Shown: piece after piece, positions 38,212-46,221 of the stretch
How positions within the stretch are numbered: position 1 is the stretch's first letter
How the letters are laid out: each line of letters opens with the position of its first letter
NCBI GenBank assembly: GCA_002686465.1
Contig: NZCP01000057.1
Location: 1-49,243 of the forward strand
From: Candidatus Woesebacteria bacterium
GTDB lineage: Bacteria > Patescibacteriota > Microgenomatia > UBA8517 > UBA10165
Direction: 5' to 3'
Length of the DNA: 49,243 nucleotides
Translations under genes and position numbers: made by a program
The notes under the pieces: model-generated
What the model saw: only the letters and a program-made list of their open reading frames with translations
The model's database searches: none
What the model was told of the DNA's origin: nothing

Positions 38212-38442
38212 TTAGAGAGTTAGTAACGCCAGTAAAAATACACCTATTGCTACAAACATGTGGATCCAAGCAATCGACTTCACCGGCAACTCGACTCCCA
38301 CTTGAAGAGTGGAAGTCATAAGATGAACTTGGCGCACAACAACAGCAGCAAAAACAAGGTAGACCAAAAGACCAACCAAAAACAAAATCTTCACCAAAAA
38401 CCAAATAGTGCTTTCCGGTATAATTGTCTCAAGCCCCAACAT
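38212..38442 (-). CDS. Two-helix membrane protein (DUF5657-like)
   Basis: 76 aa with two transmembrane helices flanking VRQVHLMTSTLQVGVELP. It sits between the PH-domain gene (TAATG overlap) and the PP2C-like gene (4 bases). The order resembles clusters I recall from other CPR genomes. Confidence 0.75.
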   Translation of the reverse strand: MLGLETIIPESTIWFLVKILFLVGLLVYLVFAAVVVRQVHLMTSTLQVGVELPVKSIAWIHMFVAIGVFLLALLTL

Positions 38443-39152
38443 TAAGATGTCTCCTTTTGCGGAACTTTGTGCTCAGTGTGTGTTCGCAGCTCTTGCAAAA
38501 CTCCAGAAACTCTTACTGGGGACGGGACAAGGTTAAACACAATATTAGGCGAGGCACCAGCGGTTTGTATTTGCACATCCCCATAGTTGAAGACCGTACC
38601 TCCAATACCTCCAACTCTTCGGGTAACATCTTGGATTTTATCGATCCTTGCCTCAGAGATCTCTCGATGAATAATGTTGTGGAAATCCACATCTATAACT
38701 CTTTTTTCTGTAATTATATAGACACTGAAAAACCAAGAAAGCGTCTCTTCCAGAATAAAAGCGGTCGTTATCAAATACCAAAAAAGTACCGCAATAAACT
38801 GAAATCTCCCAGGCAAGAAAGAAAGTATAGGGAACCAGGTAAATAAAAGTGGTGCTAAAGCTAAACCGGTCGCGATAAGTACCCAAGTAATATTTGTAAC
38901 TAGATGTCTTCGCAAAAGAAGAACAACTCTTTCTTGTGGTTCCTGGTTTACGAAACACACATTTTCTGGCCTGTAGGCATATGTTGCTAGTGGATTATGT
39001 GTATGACCGGGGTCTTTGCGCAACTCACTCTCAGGCTCAACTTGCGCCACTGGTCTTTGTTCGTCTTTTTGCTCCAGTTCGTCTGACACAGTCTCTTTGT
39101 GTTCTTCTTTCTGCTTGTTTCTTTTATTTTGTGCAACGTATAGGTCTACCAT
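38442..39152 (-). CDS. Bacterial PH-domain membrane protein
   Basis: 236 aa: a charged N-terminus (about 1-75), two transmembrane helices (about 88-108 and 117-137), then a bacterial PH (YdbS/YdbT-type) domain, VYIITEKRVIDVDFHNIIHRE and FNYGDVQIQTAG. Located first in a three-gene unit with the DUF5657-like and PP2C-like genes. Confidence 0.85.
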   Translation of the reverse strand: MVDLYVAQNKRNKQKEEHKETVSDELEQKDEQRPVAQVEPESELRKDPGHTHNPLATYAYRPENVCFVNQEPQERVVLLLRRHLVTNITWVLIATGLALAPLLFTWFPILSFLPGRFQFIAVLFWYLITTAFILEETLSWFFSVYIITEKRVIDVDFHNIIHREISEARIDKIQDVTRRVGGIGGTVFNYGDVQIQTAGASPNIVFNLVPSPVRVSGVLQELRTHTEHKVPQKETS

Positions 39153-39199
39153 TCTGCCTCAATTCTATCACCAAAGGACTAATTTTTCCTCTTTCCTTG

Positions 39200-39258
39200 C
39201 CCGCCATAGTCTTGCCTTGCGTCGCCAGAGGCCTTGTCGTCGGCGCGACGAAGGCGGG
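39200..39258. repeat. GC-rich nested palindrome
   Basis: Outer arms CCCGCC (39200-39205) and GGCGGG (39253-39258), inner CGTCG (39220-39224) and CGACG (39246-39250). It lies between the SpoIID-like and PH genes and is much richer in GC than its surroundings. Confidence 0.6.
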
Positions 39259-39268
39259 TGGCTTCTTT

Positions 39269-40990
39269 TCAATTTGTACGCACAACATTAAACAATGTGC
39301 TTTTGACACCAATATAGCCCGGTGCACGCAAATTAAAGGCTTTTTTAAACTCTTCTCCTGATATTGAAGTCGACCCCTTATTTGTAGAGAAAGTGACCTG
39401 AATTGTTGAACCGTCGTTACCGTAAACAACAGATGCGGAAGAAACGTTTGTGTATCCGCCAATGGAGGCAAGTTCCGAGGATGAATATGGATTGCCTTGC
39501 CAACAACCAGTGTCGGTTGGCGAAACCCTTGATACGTCTCCACCTCCTTTGTAAAGAACGTGCCAGGCATTCAACACATCCGCCATCTCCGATGTTGTCA
39601 ACCAGGGATTCCCCATACCACAACTTTTACCCGAACGAGTTTTATACCAAGCTTTATAAAACCAGGGCGACTCGGAAACTTTCTCATAAGCTTGGTTTGG
39701 CCAATCACCATCTTTTGCATCTTTTATTCCATTCCAACCCCACTTAGAAAGTGTAAATCCTCCAGACGTCGAGGCATAATAAGTTTTTGCCGGACTTCCC
39801 CCTCGGGTTAAGACCCAACCACGAGTTTGCTGTACCGCCTCTTTCCACTTCCCACTTTTCAGCTGGGGTTTATAAACTTGGCAGGATTCTGTAGGACAAA
39901 TAGTTCCTTGTCCATTATTTGTAACAGCAAGAGCGTACGTTCTTGCGGCAACAGCTTGTGCCTTTAGAGCTTCAAACCCACCTTTGTCACCCCAAGATTC
40001 TGGAACCTCATAAATCCCCAAAAGATAGTTATCCTCAAAAGGTAGAGATCCGTAACCTGAGACATTTATACTCCCTGGGACAGAATATCCTTTATTAAGA
40101 TCTGCTCCTTGGTAGTAAGCAGAAAGAATAGATTCTGCATTCTGGCCTGACTTTGCCCTTCCATAAGCTCCAAATTGGCTCATACCTGCTCTGTGTGGAG
40201 CTCCAAAGGAAAAGACTGCAAAGCCGCCGAACCCAGGATCGCAATAGTTTGAAGATCCTGGGGGACCAGAACAAGGGTCAAGGGTTGGGGGAGTTTCTCC
40301 GATGGATGTCTGAAAACCACCGGCTTTCTGAGCAAGGAGTTGCTGTTGTTTTGCACTTAGGCTGCTTATATAAGACTCAACTTTCTCGACTTCGCCTGCA
40401 AGGAAAGTTGCACGCGAGTCAACCTCGGCTTGTACCCGTTTTAGTCCCGCACGGCTATTTTCCAAAGTCTTTTTGTCATCTTTCAGACCAATAATTTTTT
40501 CCGCTAAATCCTCAATTGTTCTTCTGTCCTCGGTTGCTGCTTGCTCGCGTAGCACCAACTCGCGTGTAAACTCAGTTGCTGATGCTGTCGAGAGAAAAAC
40601 CACAATAGGAGAATACTGCCGACTTCGTATATAAAATTCTCGGATTCGCTCCTCCAAAAGTTCTTGTTGAAGTACAAGGTCTTCCTCCCGCCCACGGATG
40701 TCAGCAGCAAGGGCGTTTGCTTGACGGGTCAAGTTAGCAATCTGGCCTTGAATAGATTTCAGCTGTTTCCTAAGACCCGAGAGCTCTTCTTGGTTCTGTT
40801 CATGCGCCGGTGTTAAGGCACTAACCTCGCGCTCAATTTCTGCAATACATGTATCAAGTTTATGAAAAGGGATCGAAGACGCAGCACATTCTCCGGAGAG
40901 TGCAGAAACGGGAGTAAGAGTAACAAGTAACAGGTAACAAGTAACAAGAACAAAAAATGGTTTTGACATTTGAGTTTTGAGTTTTGACAT
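39269..40990 (-). CDS. Secreted coiled-coil SpoIID-like protein
   Basis: 573 aa. Signal peptide about 1-31, a coiled coil (about 45-225, EnvC/PcsB-like), then a SpoIID/LytB-like domain with ALKAQAVAARTYAL and YYASTSGGFT. SpoIID enzymes cut peptidoglycan glycan strands stripped of peptides; the family Glu is not certain here. The ATG is duplicated (MSKLKTQMSKP), so 40969 is an alternative start. It is divergent from the VirB2-like array and may remodel the wall for it. Confidence 0.88.
   Translation of the reverse strand: MSKLKTQMSKPFFVLVTCYLLLVTLTPVSALSGECAASSIPFHKLDTCIAEIEREVSALTPAHEQNQEELSGLRKQLKSIQGQIANLTRQANALAADIRGREEDLVLQQELLEERIREFYIRSRQYSPIVVFLSTASATEFTRELVLREQAATEDRRTIEDLAEKIIGLKDDKKTLENSRAGLKRVQAEVDSRATFLAGEVEKVESYISSLSAKQQQLLAQKAGGFQTSIGETPPTLDPCSGPPGSSNYCDPGFGGFAVFSFGAPHRAGMSQFGAYGRAKSGQNAESILSAYYQGADLNKGYSVPGSINVSGYGSLPFEDNYLLGIYEVPESWGDKGGFEALKAQAVAARTYALAVTNNGQGTICPTESCQVYKPQLKSGKWKEAVQQTRGWVLTRGGSPAKTYYASTSGGFTLSKWGWNGIKDAKDGDWPNQAYEKVSESPWFYKAWYKTRSGKSCGMGNPWLTTSEMADVLNAWHVLYKGGGDVSRVSPTDTGCWQGNPYSSSELASIGGYTNVSSASVVYGNDGSTIQVTFSTNKGSTSISGEEFKKAFNLRAPGYIGVKSTLFNVVRTN
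40905..40942. repeat. Heptamer repeat inside the SpoIID-like signal peptide
   Basis: Four imperfect CTTGTTA units encode LVTCYLLLVTL on the minus strand. The same heptamer is intergenic at 3672-3710 and 42826-42850. Confidence 0.65.
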
Positions 40991-41060
40991 TTAATTAATT
41001 ATAGCAGTGTTGGCTCAACAGGTAGCGGGCCAGCAGAGAGTTATGTTAAACTCAGAGAAA

Positions 41061-42182
41061 ATGAAGAAGTTTTTATTATCGCTCTGTTCTATCCTCCTAG
41101 TAGGATTATTTCTCTTCCCACAAAAAGTAGGTGCGATTGACACCTGCGAGCAATTCTCGATGTCACCTTCTCCGCTAAAGGCCAGCGAGGATTTTGTAGA
41201 GTTTACAGTTGGTCCTGTTAAGGGGGAGCGGCTTGATGAGAGCCGGCGTTATGAAATCCGTGTTGACTTACACGCCAGCGTCACTGGTGCCTGCCGAGAC
41301 GTCAGAAGTGGCTTTCTTACTCCCAAGCCAGGCTCATCTACAATCTCGCACAAATTTGCAAAAGATGCGGGCCTTCTGAATACATGTAACCCGCACCTGT
41401 TTTTCCCAAACTACCGAAGAAGTGTATTTTTATGGGCGGAGGGTGCAGACGGCGCCAGGTGTGTCGCGCCATCTATATACCGCGCCGTTTCTGATTGCAA
41501 ACTTACTCTTGTAACAACAAAGCTGGACATAAATAGCCCAGTTACAATAAAAGGAGAGAAGCTTCCAAATATACGCGAGAACGGTGGTATGCTGCAAATC
41601 ACAGCAAGAGGATTTCGCCGAGACGTGCATGATATTAATATAAGCGCCGATGACCTCTCCTTCGAAGTAACAACTGGGCCACTGCCCTCCACAGGCGCAT
41701 ACCAAGTAGAACTGCGGGGCTACCAACTATCCTGGTTGCTCAGGCAGGACGACATTTTGGGATCTACAACTGAACCCACTCATTGCCCTGCACTTCCCTT
41801 TGGAGTGGGGACCGAAGAACAGCCAGTTGACAACACTCCAGGAGGAGATGGACCAACTGGCCCAATCACATTTTTTGGATTAGAGTACTGCGATACCAAT
41901 AAAACCCAGCTACGAACAGCTGTTGGTTGTATCCCATTCACTGGTGCCAACGAATTTGTTAAATGGTTTCTCGGATGGGCAATTGGAATTGCTAGCGGAA
42001 TTGCATTCTTGCTAATCATCTTCGCAGGGTTCAAAATAATGACTGCGTCCGGGAATCCTGAGAAACTACAAGATGGTCGAGAGCTTTTGATAGCGGCAAT
42101 TTCGGGATTGATACTTATAGTTTTCTCTGTATTCCTGTTAAAATTAATCGGGGTCACGATTTTCCAAATTCCGGGATTCTAA
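41061..42182 (+). CDS. Large VirB2/TrbC-like membrane protein with outside domain
   Basis: 373 aa. Signal peptide (MKKFLLSLCSILLVGLFLF), an outside domain of about 260 residues with scattered Cys, and a C-terminal two-helix module with the loop TASGNPEKLQDGRELL. That module matches the other seven paralogs downstream and the TrbC/VirB2 pilin topology. The start at 41061 is preferred to 41007 because it opens with the signal peptide. Confidence 0.8.
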   Translation: MKKFLLSLCSILLVGLFLFPQKVGAIDTCEQFSMSPSPLKASEDFVEFTVGPVKGERLDESRRYEIRVDLHASVTGACRDVRSGFLTPKPGSSTISHKFAKDAGLLNTCNPHLFFPNYRRSVFLWAEGADGARCVAPSIYRAVSDCKLTLVTTKLDINSPVTIKGEKLPNIRENGGMLQITARGFRRDVHDINISADDLSFEVTTGPLPSTGAYQVELRGYQLSWLLRQDDILGSTTEPTHCPALPFGVGTEEQPVDNTPGGDGPTGPITFFGLEYCDTNKTQLRTAVGCIPFTGANEFVKWFLGWAIGIASGIAFLLIIFAGFKIMTASGNPEKLQDGRELLIAAISGLILIVFSVFLLKLIGVTIFQIPGF

Positions 42183-42191
42183 AAACTACTA

Positions 42192-42827
42192 ATGAGAAGA
42201 GTAAAACTATCACTATTCACCCTACCCCTTGTCTATCTACTTGGCCTGATCGCTAGCGTGCTGGGGATATTCAATACTAATGTTTATGCAACACACCTTT
42301 ACCCAGAATGTGACCCTCATCAAATTCGAAGCCTTGAGCCAACTGCTACCGGGTTAATCGATCCGGACCATTGCCCTCCGATAAAGACTTGTTATGTTAA
42401 ATACCCAGCAGGCGATGATCTTACAGGGGCGGGACAAAACCTTTATAGTTGCTACTCTGTGATCATAGAACTACCTAGTCTAACCCCTAGTCCAGCAGCC
42501 CCCCGTACCCCTGGCGCAGTCGACTTCCCTACAATCGAGCAAGCCTTACCCGAGTTCAAATTTACAAACAGCTCCGTCAGCGATATTTTCAATGACATAA
42601 TCCCTTACCTTTTTGGTATCGCAGGGTTAATTCTCCTGCTTTATCTAATCTGGGGCGGGTTTGGATTGATGGTTTCCCGGGGAGATCCAAAAGCAGTTGA
42701 GGCGGCAAAAGAGAAAATTACGAGTGCGCTAATTGGATTTGTGATTATCTTTGTCGCCTTCTGGCTAGTACAGCTTTTAGGACTAATATTTGGAATAAGT
42801 CAGTTTGAAAGCGTATTTGGAAAGTAA
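42192..42827 (+). CDS. VirB2/TrbC-like membrane protein
   Basis: 211 aa: signal-anchor, a Cys-containing outside segment (CPPIKTCYVKYP, YSCYS), and a C-terminal two-helix module with loop SRGDPKAVEAAKEKITSALI. Second paralog of the array, 9 bases after the first. Confidence 0.8.
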   Translation: MRRVKLSLFTLPLVYLLGLIASVLGIFNTNVYATHLYPECDPHQIRSLEPTATGLIDPDHCPPIKTCYVKYPAGDDLTGAGQNLYSCYSVIIELPSLTPSPAAPRTPGAVDFPTIEQALPEFKFTNSSVSDIFNDIIPYLFGIAGLILLLYLIWGGFGLMVSRGDPKAVEAAKEKITSALIGFVIIFVAFWLVQLLGLIFGISQFESVFGK

Positions 42828-42850
42828 CTTGTAACTTGTTAACTCGTGAC
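42826..42850. repeat. Heptamer repeat before the four-helix-bundle gene
   Basis: About three GTAACTT-type units, the same heptamer as at 3672 and 40905. The GTG start of the next gene lies within it. Confidence 0.6.
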
Positions 42851-43220
42851 CGGTAAACTAAAAGAAGGCATTCCTGGTTATCAAAAATTAATTGCTTGGG
42901 AAAAGGCAGACTTACTCGCAAAAGCGATCTACAAAACAGCCCCACTGTTCCCAAAACACGAACTATATGGATTAACTTCTCAATTACGACGTGCGACACT
43001 GTCTGTGGTCCTTAATATCATCGAGGGCCATGCTCGTCAAAACAGAAACGAGTTTCGTCAATTCCTGAAGATAGCATATAGTTCATTGGCAGAAACCGAA
43101 TACTTGCTGGATTTCGCTAGAGAACAAAACTATCTTACAGCTAGTAAGTTTGAAGAACTTGAAAGCCTAAGAAAAGACTGTGGACAAGTACTCTGGAGGC
43201 TTTTAAAGTCACAACTCTAA
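42846..43220 (+). CDS. Four-helix-bundle protein of the S23/bAvd family
   Basis: 124 aa. YQKLIAWEKADLLAKAIYK, LTSQLRRATLSVVLNIIEG and YSSLAETEYLLDFA are characteristic of the family first found in 23S rRNA intervening sequences and as the accessory protein of diversity-generating retroelements. No reverse transcriptase or rRNA is nearby. The GTG start lies in the heptamer repeat. It interrupts the VirB2-like array. Confidence 0.85.
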   Translation: MTGKLKEGIPGYQKLIAWEKADLLAKAIYKTAPLFPKHELYGLTSQLRRATLSVVLNIIEGHARQNRNEFRQFLKIAYSSLAETEYLLDFAREQNYLTASKFEELESLRKDCGQVLWRLLKSQL

Positions 43221-43996
43221 CGAGTTACTACGCTACGAGCCTTCGATGTTACTTTGCCGACATAGTCGGCAATTCTTCCTCCACCAAACCTTCTTGTGCG
43301 TTTGGAATAATTCTCAAGGATTTTGTCAAATTTGCTTGGTGAAAAATCAGGCCAGAGGGTTTTTGTAAAATAAAGCTCCGAGTAAATAGTCTGCCAAGGA
43401 AAATACCCAGAGAGACGAAGATTACCTCCCGTTCTTATTACCAAATCTGGGTCTGGCATCCCTGCAGTATCCAGAAGACCAGCAAACTCCTTCTCTGTAA
43501 CAGATGCCTTAAGTGAGCGTTTATGTGCTCTAATTTTTTGAATAAGTCTAGATACTGCCCGAAGTATCTCTTCTCTTCCTCCGTAATTTATAGCAAATGA
43601 GACTGTTATTTTCCCATTATCCTTTGTACGTCGAACAGTAGATTTCGTTAGTTTTGCAATATCACGCGGAAACCAGTTAATGTCTCCCACTATCTGAATC
43701 TTGACTCCTAGCTTTTCTAGCTCAAAAAGGTTGGTTTTTAGAGCTTCCCGAAAAATATTAAAAAGCCCTCTGAGTTCTGCTTTGTCTCTACTTCTGTTTT
43801 CTGAGGAAAATGCCCAAAAAGTCAGATATTCAACACCTCTTTTTATGGCCCTTTTAACAATGGGTTTGATTGTTTTTTCTGCACCAATCCTATGCCCGTC
43901 AACTGGGCCCAACGACCTTTTCGCCGCCCAACGTCTATTCCCATCCATAATAATGGCAATATGTTTTGGAGAATTCCCGTTCATTTTAGGAGCCAT
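43217..43996 (-). CDS. uppS: Isoprenyl (undecaprenyl) diphosphate synthase
   Basis: 259 aa. IIMDGNRRWA (D18), FSSENRSR, INYGGREEI and DLVIRTGGNLRLS are the cis-prenyltransferase motifs. It builds the lipid carrier for peptidoglycan and surface glycans. The family RTSGE reads RTGGN (G190, N192). It is the only minus-strand gene inside the secretion region and overlaps the four-helix-bundle gene by 4 bases. Confidence 0.95.
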   Translation of the reverse strand: MAPKMNGNSPKHIAIIMDGNRRWAAKRSLGPVDGHRIGAEKTIKPIVKRAIKRGVEYLTFWAFSSENRSRDKAELRGLFNIFREALKTNLFELEKLGVKIQIVGDINWFPRDIAKLTKSTVRRTKDNGKITVSFAINYGGREEILRAVSRLIQKIRAHKRSLKASVTEKEFAGLLDTAGMPDPDLVIRTGGNLRLSGYFPWQTIYSELYFTKTLWPDFSPSKFDKILENYSKRTRRFGGGRIADYVGKVTSKARSVVTR

Positions 43997-44053
43997 AAAA
44001 CTTAATCCCGAGTGTGGAATTTTATCATAACCAGCGTTGTAGCTGCAAGAAAT

Positions 44054-44083
44054 TTGCGAAGGAGGGAGTAGTCTTGATACACT
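44054..44083 (+). promoter_or_regulatory. Promoter of the second VirB2-like operon
   Basis: TTGCGA (44054-44059), 18-base spacer, TACACT (44078-44083) with TG-A before it; ATG at 44093. Confidence 0.65.
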
Positions 44084-44092
44084 AACCTATAT

Positions 44093-44434
44093 ATGTTCCT
44101 GTACGTTGTTACCCATGTCTACGCCGAAGTTGATATTGAAGATAAGTTCGGTGCACCTTTTGCAGAAGTGAAGGATGTAGGAACACTCGTGTCAATAGTT
44201 GTTTCCAACTTATATATCCTGGCCGGTGTAATTCTTCTCATTGTATTAATTTTCGGGGGGTTTAGCATAATCGCCGGTAGCGGACAGAATAACCCTGAGC
44301 AGGCAGCACAAGGAAAAAAGGCGGCGACAATGGCAGCTGTTGGCTTCTTGATAATCTTTGCCTCATATTGGATAATCAAAATAATCGAATTGCTAACAGG
44401 ATTCAAAATCTTAGAAGGTAAACTAAACCCGTAA
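44093..44434 (+). CDS. VirB2/TrbC-like pilin subunit candidate
   Basis: 113 aa, two hydrophobic helices flanking a loop with AGSGQNNPEQAAQGKKAA. First gene of a tight run; its stop overlaps the next ATG (TAATG). It lacks a cleavable signal peptide. Confidence 0.8.
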   Translation: MFLYVVTHVYAEVDIEDKFGAPFAEVKDVGTLVSIVVSNLYILAGVILLIVLIFGGFSIIAGSGQNNPEQAAQGKKAATMAAVGFLIIFASYWIIKIIELLTGFKILEGKLNP

Positions 44435-44784
44435 TGGAAAATCTCTTGGCGCAAAACCCATTTGGCGCAGTTTCCCCTCCTCCAGGAGTTGAGGCACACG
44501 GCGGTGGTCCTGGCGGAATAATTAACCTTCTCAACGTTGTACTACGACTTCTCATTGCAATTGGAGGAATTTATGCGTTAGTAAATATCATCATTGCAGG
44601 ATATCAATTTATATCCGCAGGTGGAGATCCAAAAAATATCGAAAACGCCTGGGGGAAAATCTGGCAAAGTCTTTTGGGATTACTTATCATTGCCGCATCA
44701 TTTATAATCGCAGCAGTGATTAGCCAACTCATATTTGGTAAAGCAGACGCGATTCTTAATCCACAAGTCTACACACCAAAATGA
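44434..44784 (+). CDS. VirB2/TrbC-like pilin subunit candidate
   Basis: 116 aa. A Gly/Pro-rich N-terminus (VSPPPGVEAHGGGPGG), then two helices with loop SAGGDPKNIENAWGKIW. It overlaps both neighbours (TAATG upstream, 4 bases downstream). Confidence 0.8.
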   Translation: MENLLAQNPFGAVSPPPGVEAHGGGPGGIINLLNVVLRLLIAIGGIYALVNIIIAGYQFISAGGDPKNIENAWGKIWQSLLGLLIIAASFIIAAVISQLIFGKADAILNPQVYTPK

Positions 44785-45161
44785 TCTCATTTATTGCACA
44801 AAACCCAACACCACTTTCTGCAACACCAATCAGCGGTATTGGTCCCTTAGGCGGTGTAGATCCAAGTCGGGCCCCTGAAATTTTCGCAGGCACTATCTCA
44901 AGAATCATCGGAGTATTAACAGTGGTTGCCATCCTTTGGTTTGTTTTCCAAATCATAATTGGCGCCTACGGGTGGATTAGCGCCGGAGGAGATGCAAAAA
45001 GCGTTGAGGCAGCCCGAAGTCGAATTACAAATGCAGTTATTGGTCTAATAGTTGTTTTCGTCGCTCTAATATTTGTTTCGGTTATTGGGTTTTTGCTGGG
45101 AATAGGCAATATTCTCGATATCGGCACATTCATCAATAATTTAACACCTGGAACAAACTAG
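44781..45161 (+). CDS. VirB2/TrbC-like pilin subunit candidate
   Basis: 126 aa. Gly/Pro-rich outside start, two helices with loop SAGGDAKSVEAARSRITNAV, short C-terminal tail. It overlaps the preceding gene by 4 bases and is followed by the next after 4. Confidence 0.8.
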   Translation: MISFIAQNPTPLSATPISGIGPLGGVDPSRAPEIFAGTISRIIGVLTVVAILWFVFQIIIGAYGWISAGGDAKSVEAARSRITNAVIGLIVVFVALIFVSVIGFLLGIGNILDIGTFINNLTPGTN

Positions 45162-45165
45162 TCCT

Positions 45166-45678
45166 ATGAAACATTTATTTAAGACAATTCTTTTGGCAAG
45201 CTTCGTCCTTTTCGCAATGGCACTTGCTGCCCACCCTGCTTTTGCACAATCTGCGACCGAGGGAGAATGTATTACAGCAACACCTGGGTGCACTAAATGT
45301 GATGAGTCCTTTGGGAGATGGACTTGTGTTGAATGGGACTCTTCTGGGGGTACTCTAACCAACCCAATAGCGCCAAACTTAAGCCCGCAAACTGGACCAG
45401 AAGGAGTGCAATTGTTCAGCAGTTTGGTACAAACTCTTGTTAGCACCCTCATCGTGGTTGCTGCTGTTGTCTTTTTCTTCTTTTTCATGATTGGTGCTAT
45501 CCGCTGGATTGTGTCTGGAGGAGATAAAGCGCAAATAGAGTCTGCTCGCGGAACAATAGTCAATGCCCTAGTCGGTCTTGTTATTGCCTTCTCGCTTTTT
45601 GCGGTGCTTAAACTCCTGGAGACAATCTTTGGAATAGACTTACTAGAAATCAATCTTGGGCCACTAGTGGTGAAATAA
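45166..45678 (+). CDS. VirB2/TrbC-like protein with signal peptide and Cys segment
   Basis: 170 aa. Signal peptide ending AHPAFA-Q, a Cys-rich outside segment (CITATPGCTKCDE, WTCVEW), then the two-helix module with loop SGGDKAQIESARGTIVNAL. The extra Cys segment is not shared by the smaller paralogs. Confidence 0.82.
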   Translation: MKHLFKTILLASFVLFAMALAAHPAFAQSATEGECITATPGCTKCDESFGRWTCVEWDSSGGTLTNPIAPNLSPQTGPEGVQLFSSLVQTLVSTLIVVAAVVFFFFFMIGAIRWIVSGGDKAQIESARGTIVNALVGLVIAFSLFAVLKLLETIFGIDLLEINLGPLVVK

Positions 45679-45703
45679 ACCTCCAAGGAAATCACTGCTT
45701 GAC

Positions 45704-45745
45704 TTGACAACTGGTTTTGTGTGTATTATCGTTAAAGGGAGGTGA
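45704..45745 (+). promoter_or_regulatory. Promoter and strong Shine-Dalgarno before the 45756 gene
   Basis: TTGACA (45704-45709), 17-base spacer, TATCGT (45727-45732), then AGGGAGGTGA (45736-45745) and ATG at 45756. This is the strongest ribosome-binding site in the array, suggesting that this subunit is made in excess. Confidence 0.6.
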
Positions 45746-45755
45746 TAGAAAATAA

Positions 45756-46169
45756 ATGAGAAAAGTTTTTAGTTCATTAGGAGCAAGTGCGATGGCTTTG
45801 GCCTCTTCGGCATTGCCTGTTTTTGGTGCGTCACCGACACCAGCTATCAAGCTACAAAAAGGCGGCGATATAAAGACCAACCCCCTTTTCAACCTTGAAG
45901 AACTCACAATAGCTGGCTTAGTCTCAGGACTCATACGTATAGCGGTCATTGCTGCTGCTGTTATCTTCTTTTTCTGGTTGATACTTGGAGGGATCAGATG
46001 GATTCTCTCTGGAGGAGACAAGACAAAGACAGAAGAAGCACGAGCGCAAATTACTGCAGCTCTAATCGGATTGGTTATAGTGTTCTCGGCTTGGGCAATT
46101 ACCCAACTTTTGAGAACTCTGTTCGGCTTCGATTTGTTCAATCTTTCTATTGCACAAATTGGAAATTAA
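45756..46169 (+). CDS. VirB2/TrbC-like protein, candidate major subunit
   Basis: 137 aa with signal peptide (cut near VFGA-SP), a short outside part, then two helices with loop SGGDKTKTEEARAQITAAL. It has its own promoter and the best Shine-Dalgarno site of the array. If the array builds a pilus, this is the best candidate for the major subunit (inference). Confidence 0.82.
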   Translation: MRKVFSSLGASAMALASSALPVFGASPTPAIKLQKGGDIKTNPLFNLEELTIAGLVSGLIRIAVIAAAVIFFFWLILGGIRWILSGGDKTKTEEARAQITAALIGLVIVFSAWAITQLLRTLFGFDLFNLSIAQIGN

Positions 46170-46184
46170 TAGACCTCAAGGGAC

Positions 46185-46214
46185 TTGACCGGTTATAGCT
46201 TCTGAGTATACACT
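46185..46214 (+). promoter_or_regulatory. Promoter of the 46222 gene
   Basis: TTGACC (46185-46190), 18-base spacer, TACACT (46209-46214), then 7 bases to GTG 46222. Confidence 0.65.
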
Positions 46215-46221
46215 TGAGATT

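Noticed and set aside
39124..39570. Minus-strand frame overlapping the SpoIID-like gene end
   Set aside because: Overlaps a convincing gene in another frame and includes the GC-rich palindrome.
42846..43220. Diversity-generating retroelement based on the bAvd-like gene
   Set aside because: No reverse transcriptase and no template/variable repeat pair was seen nearby.
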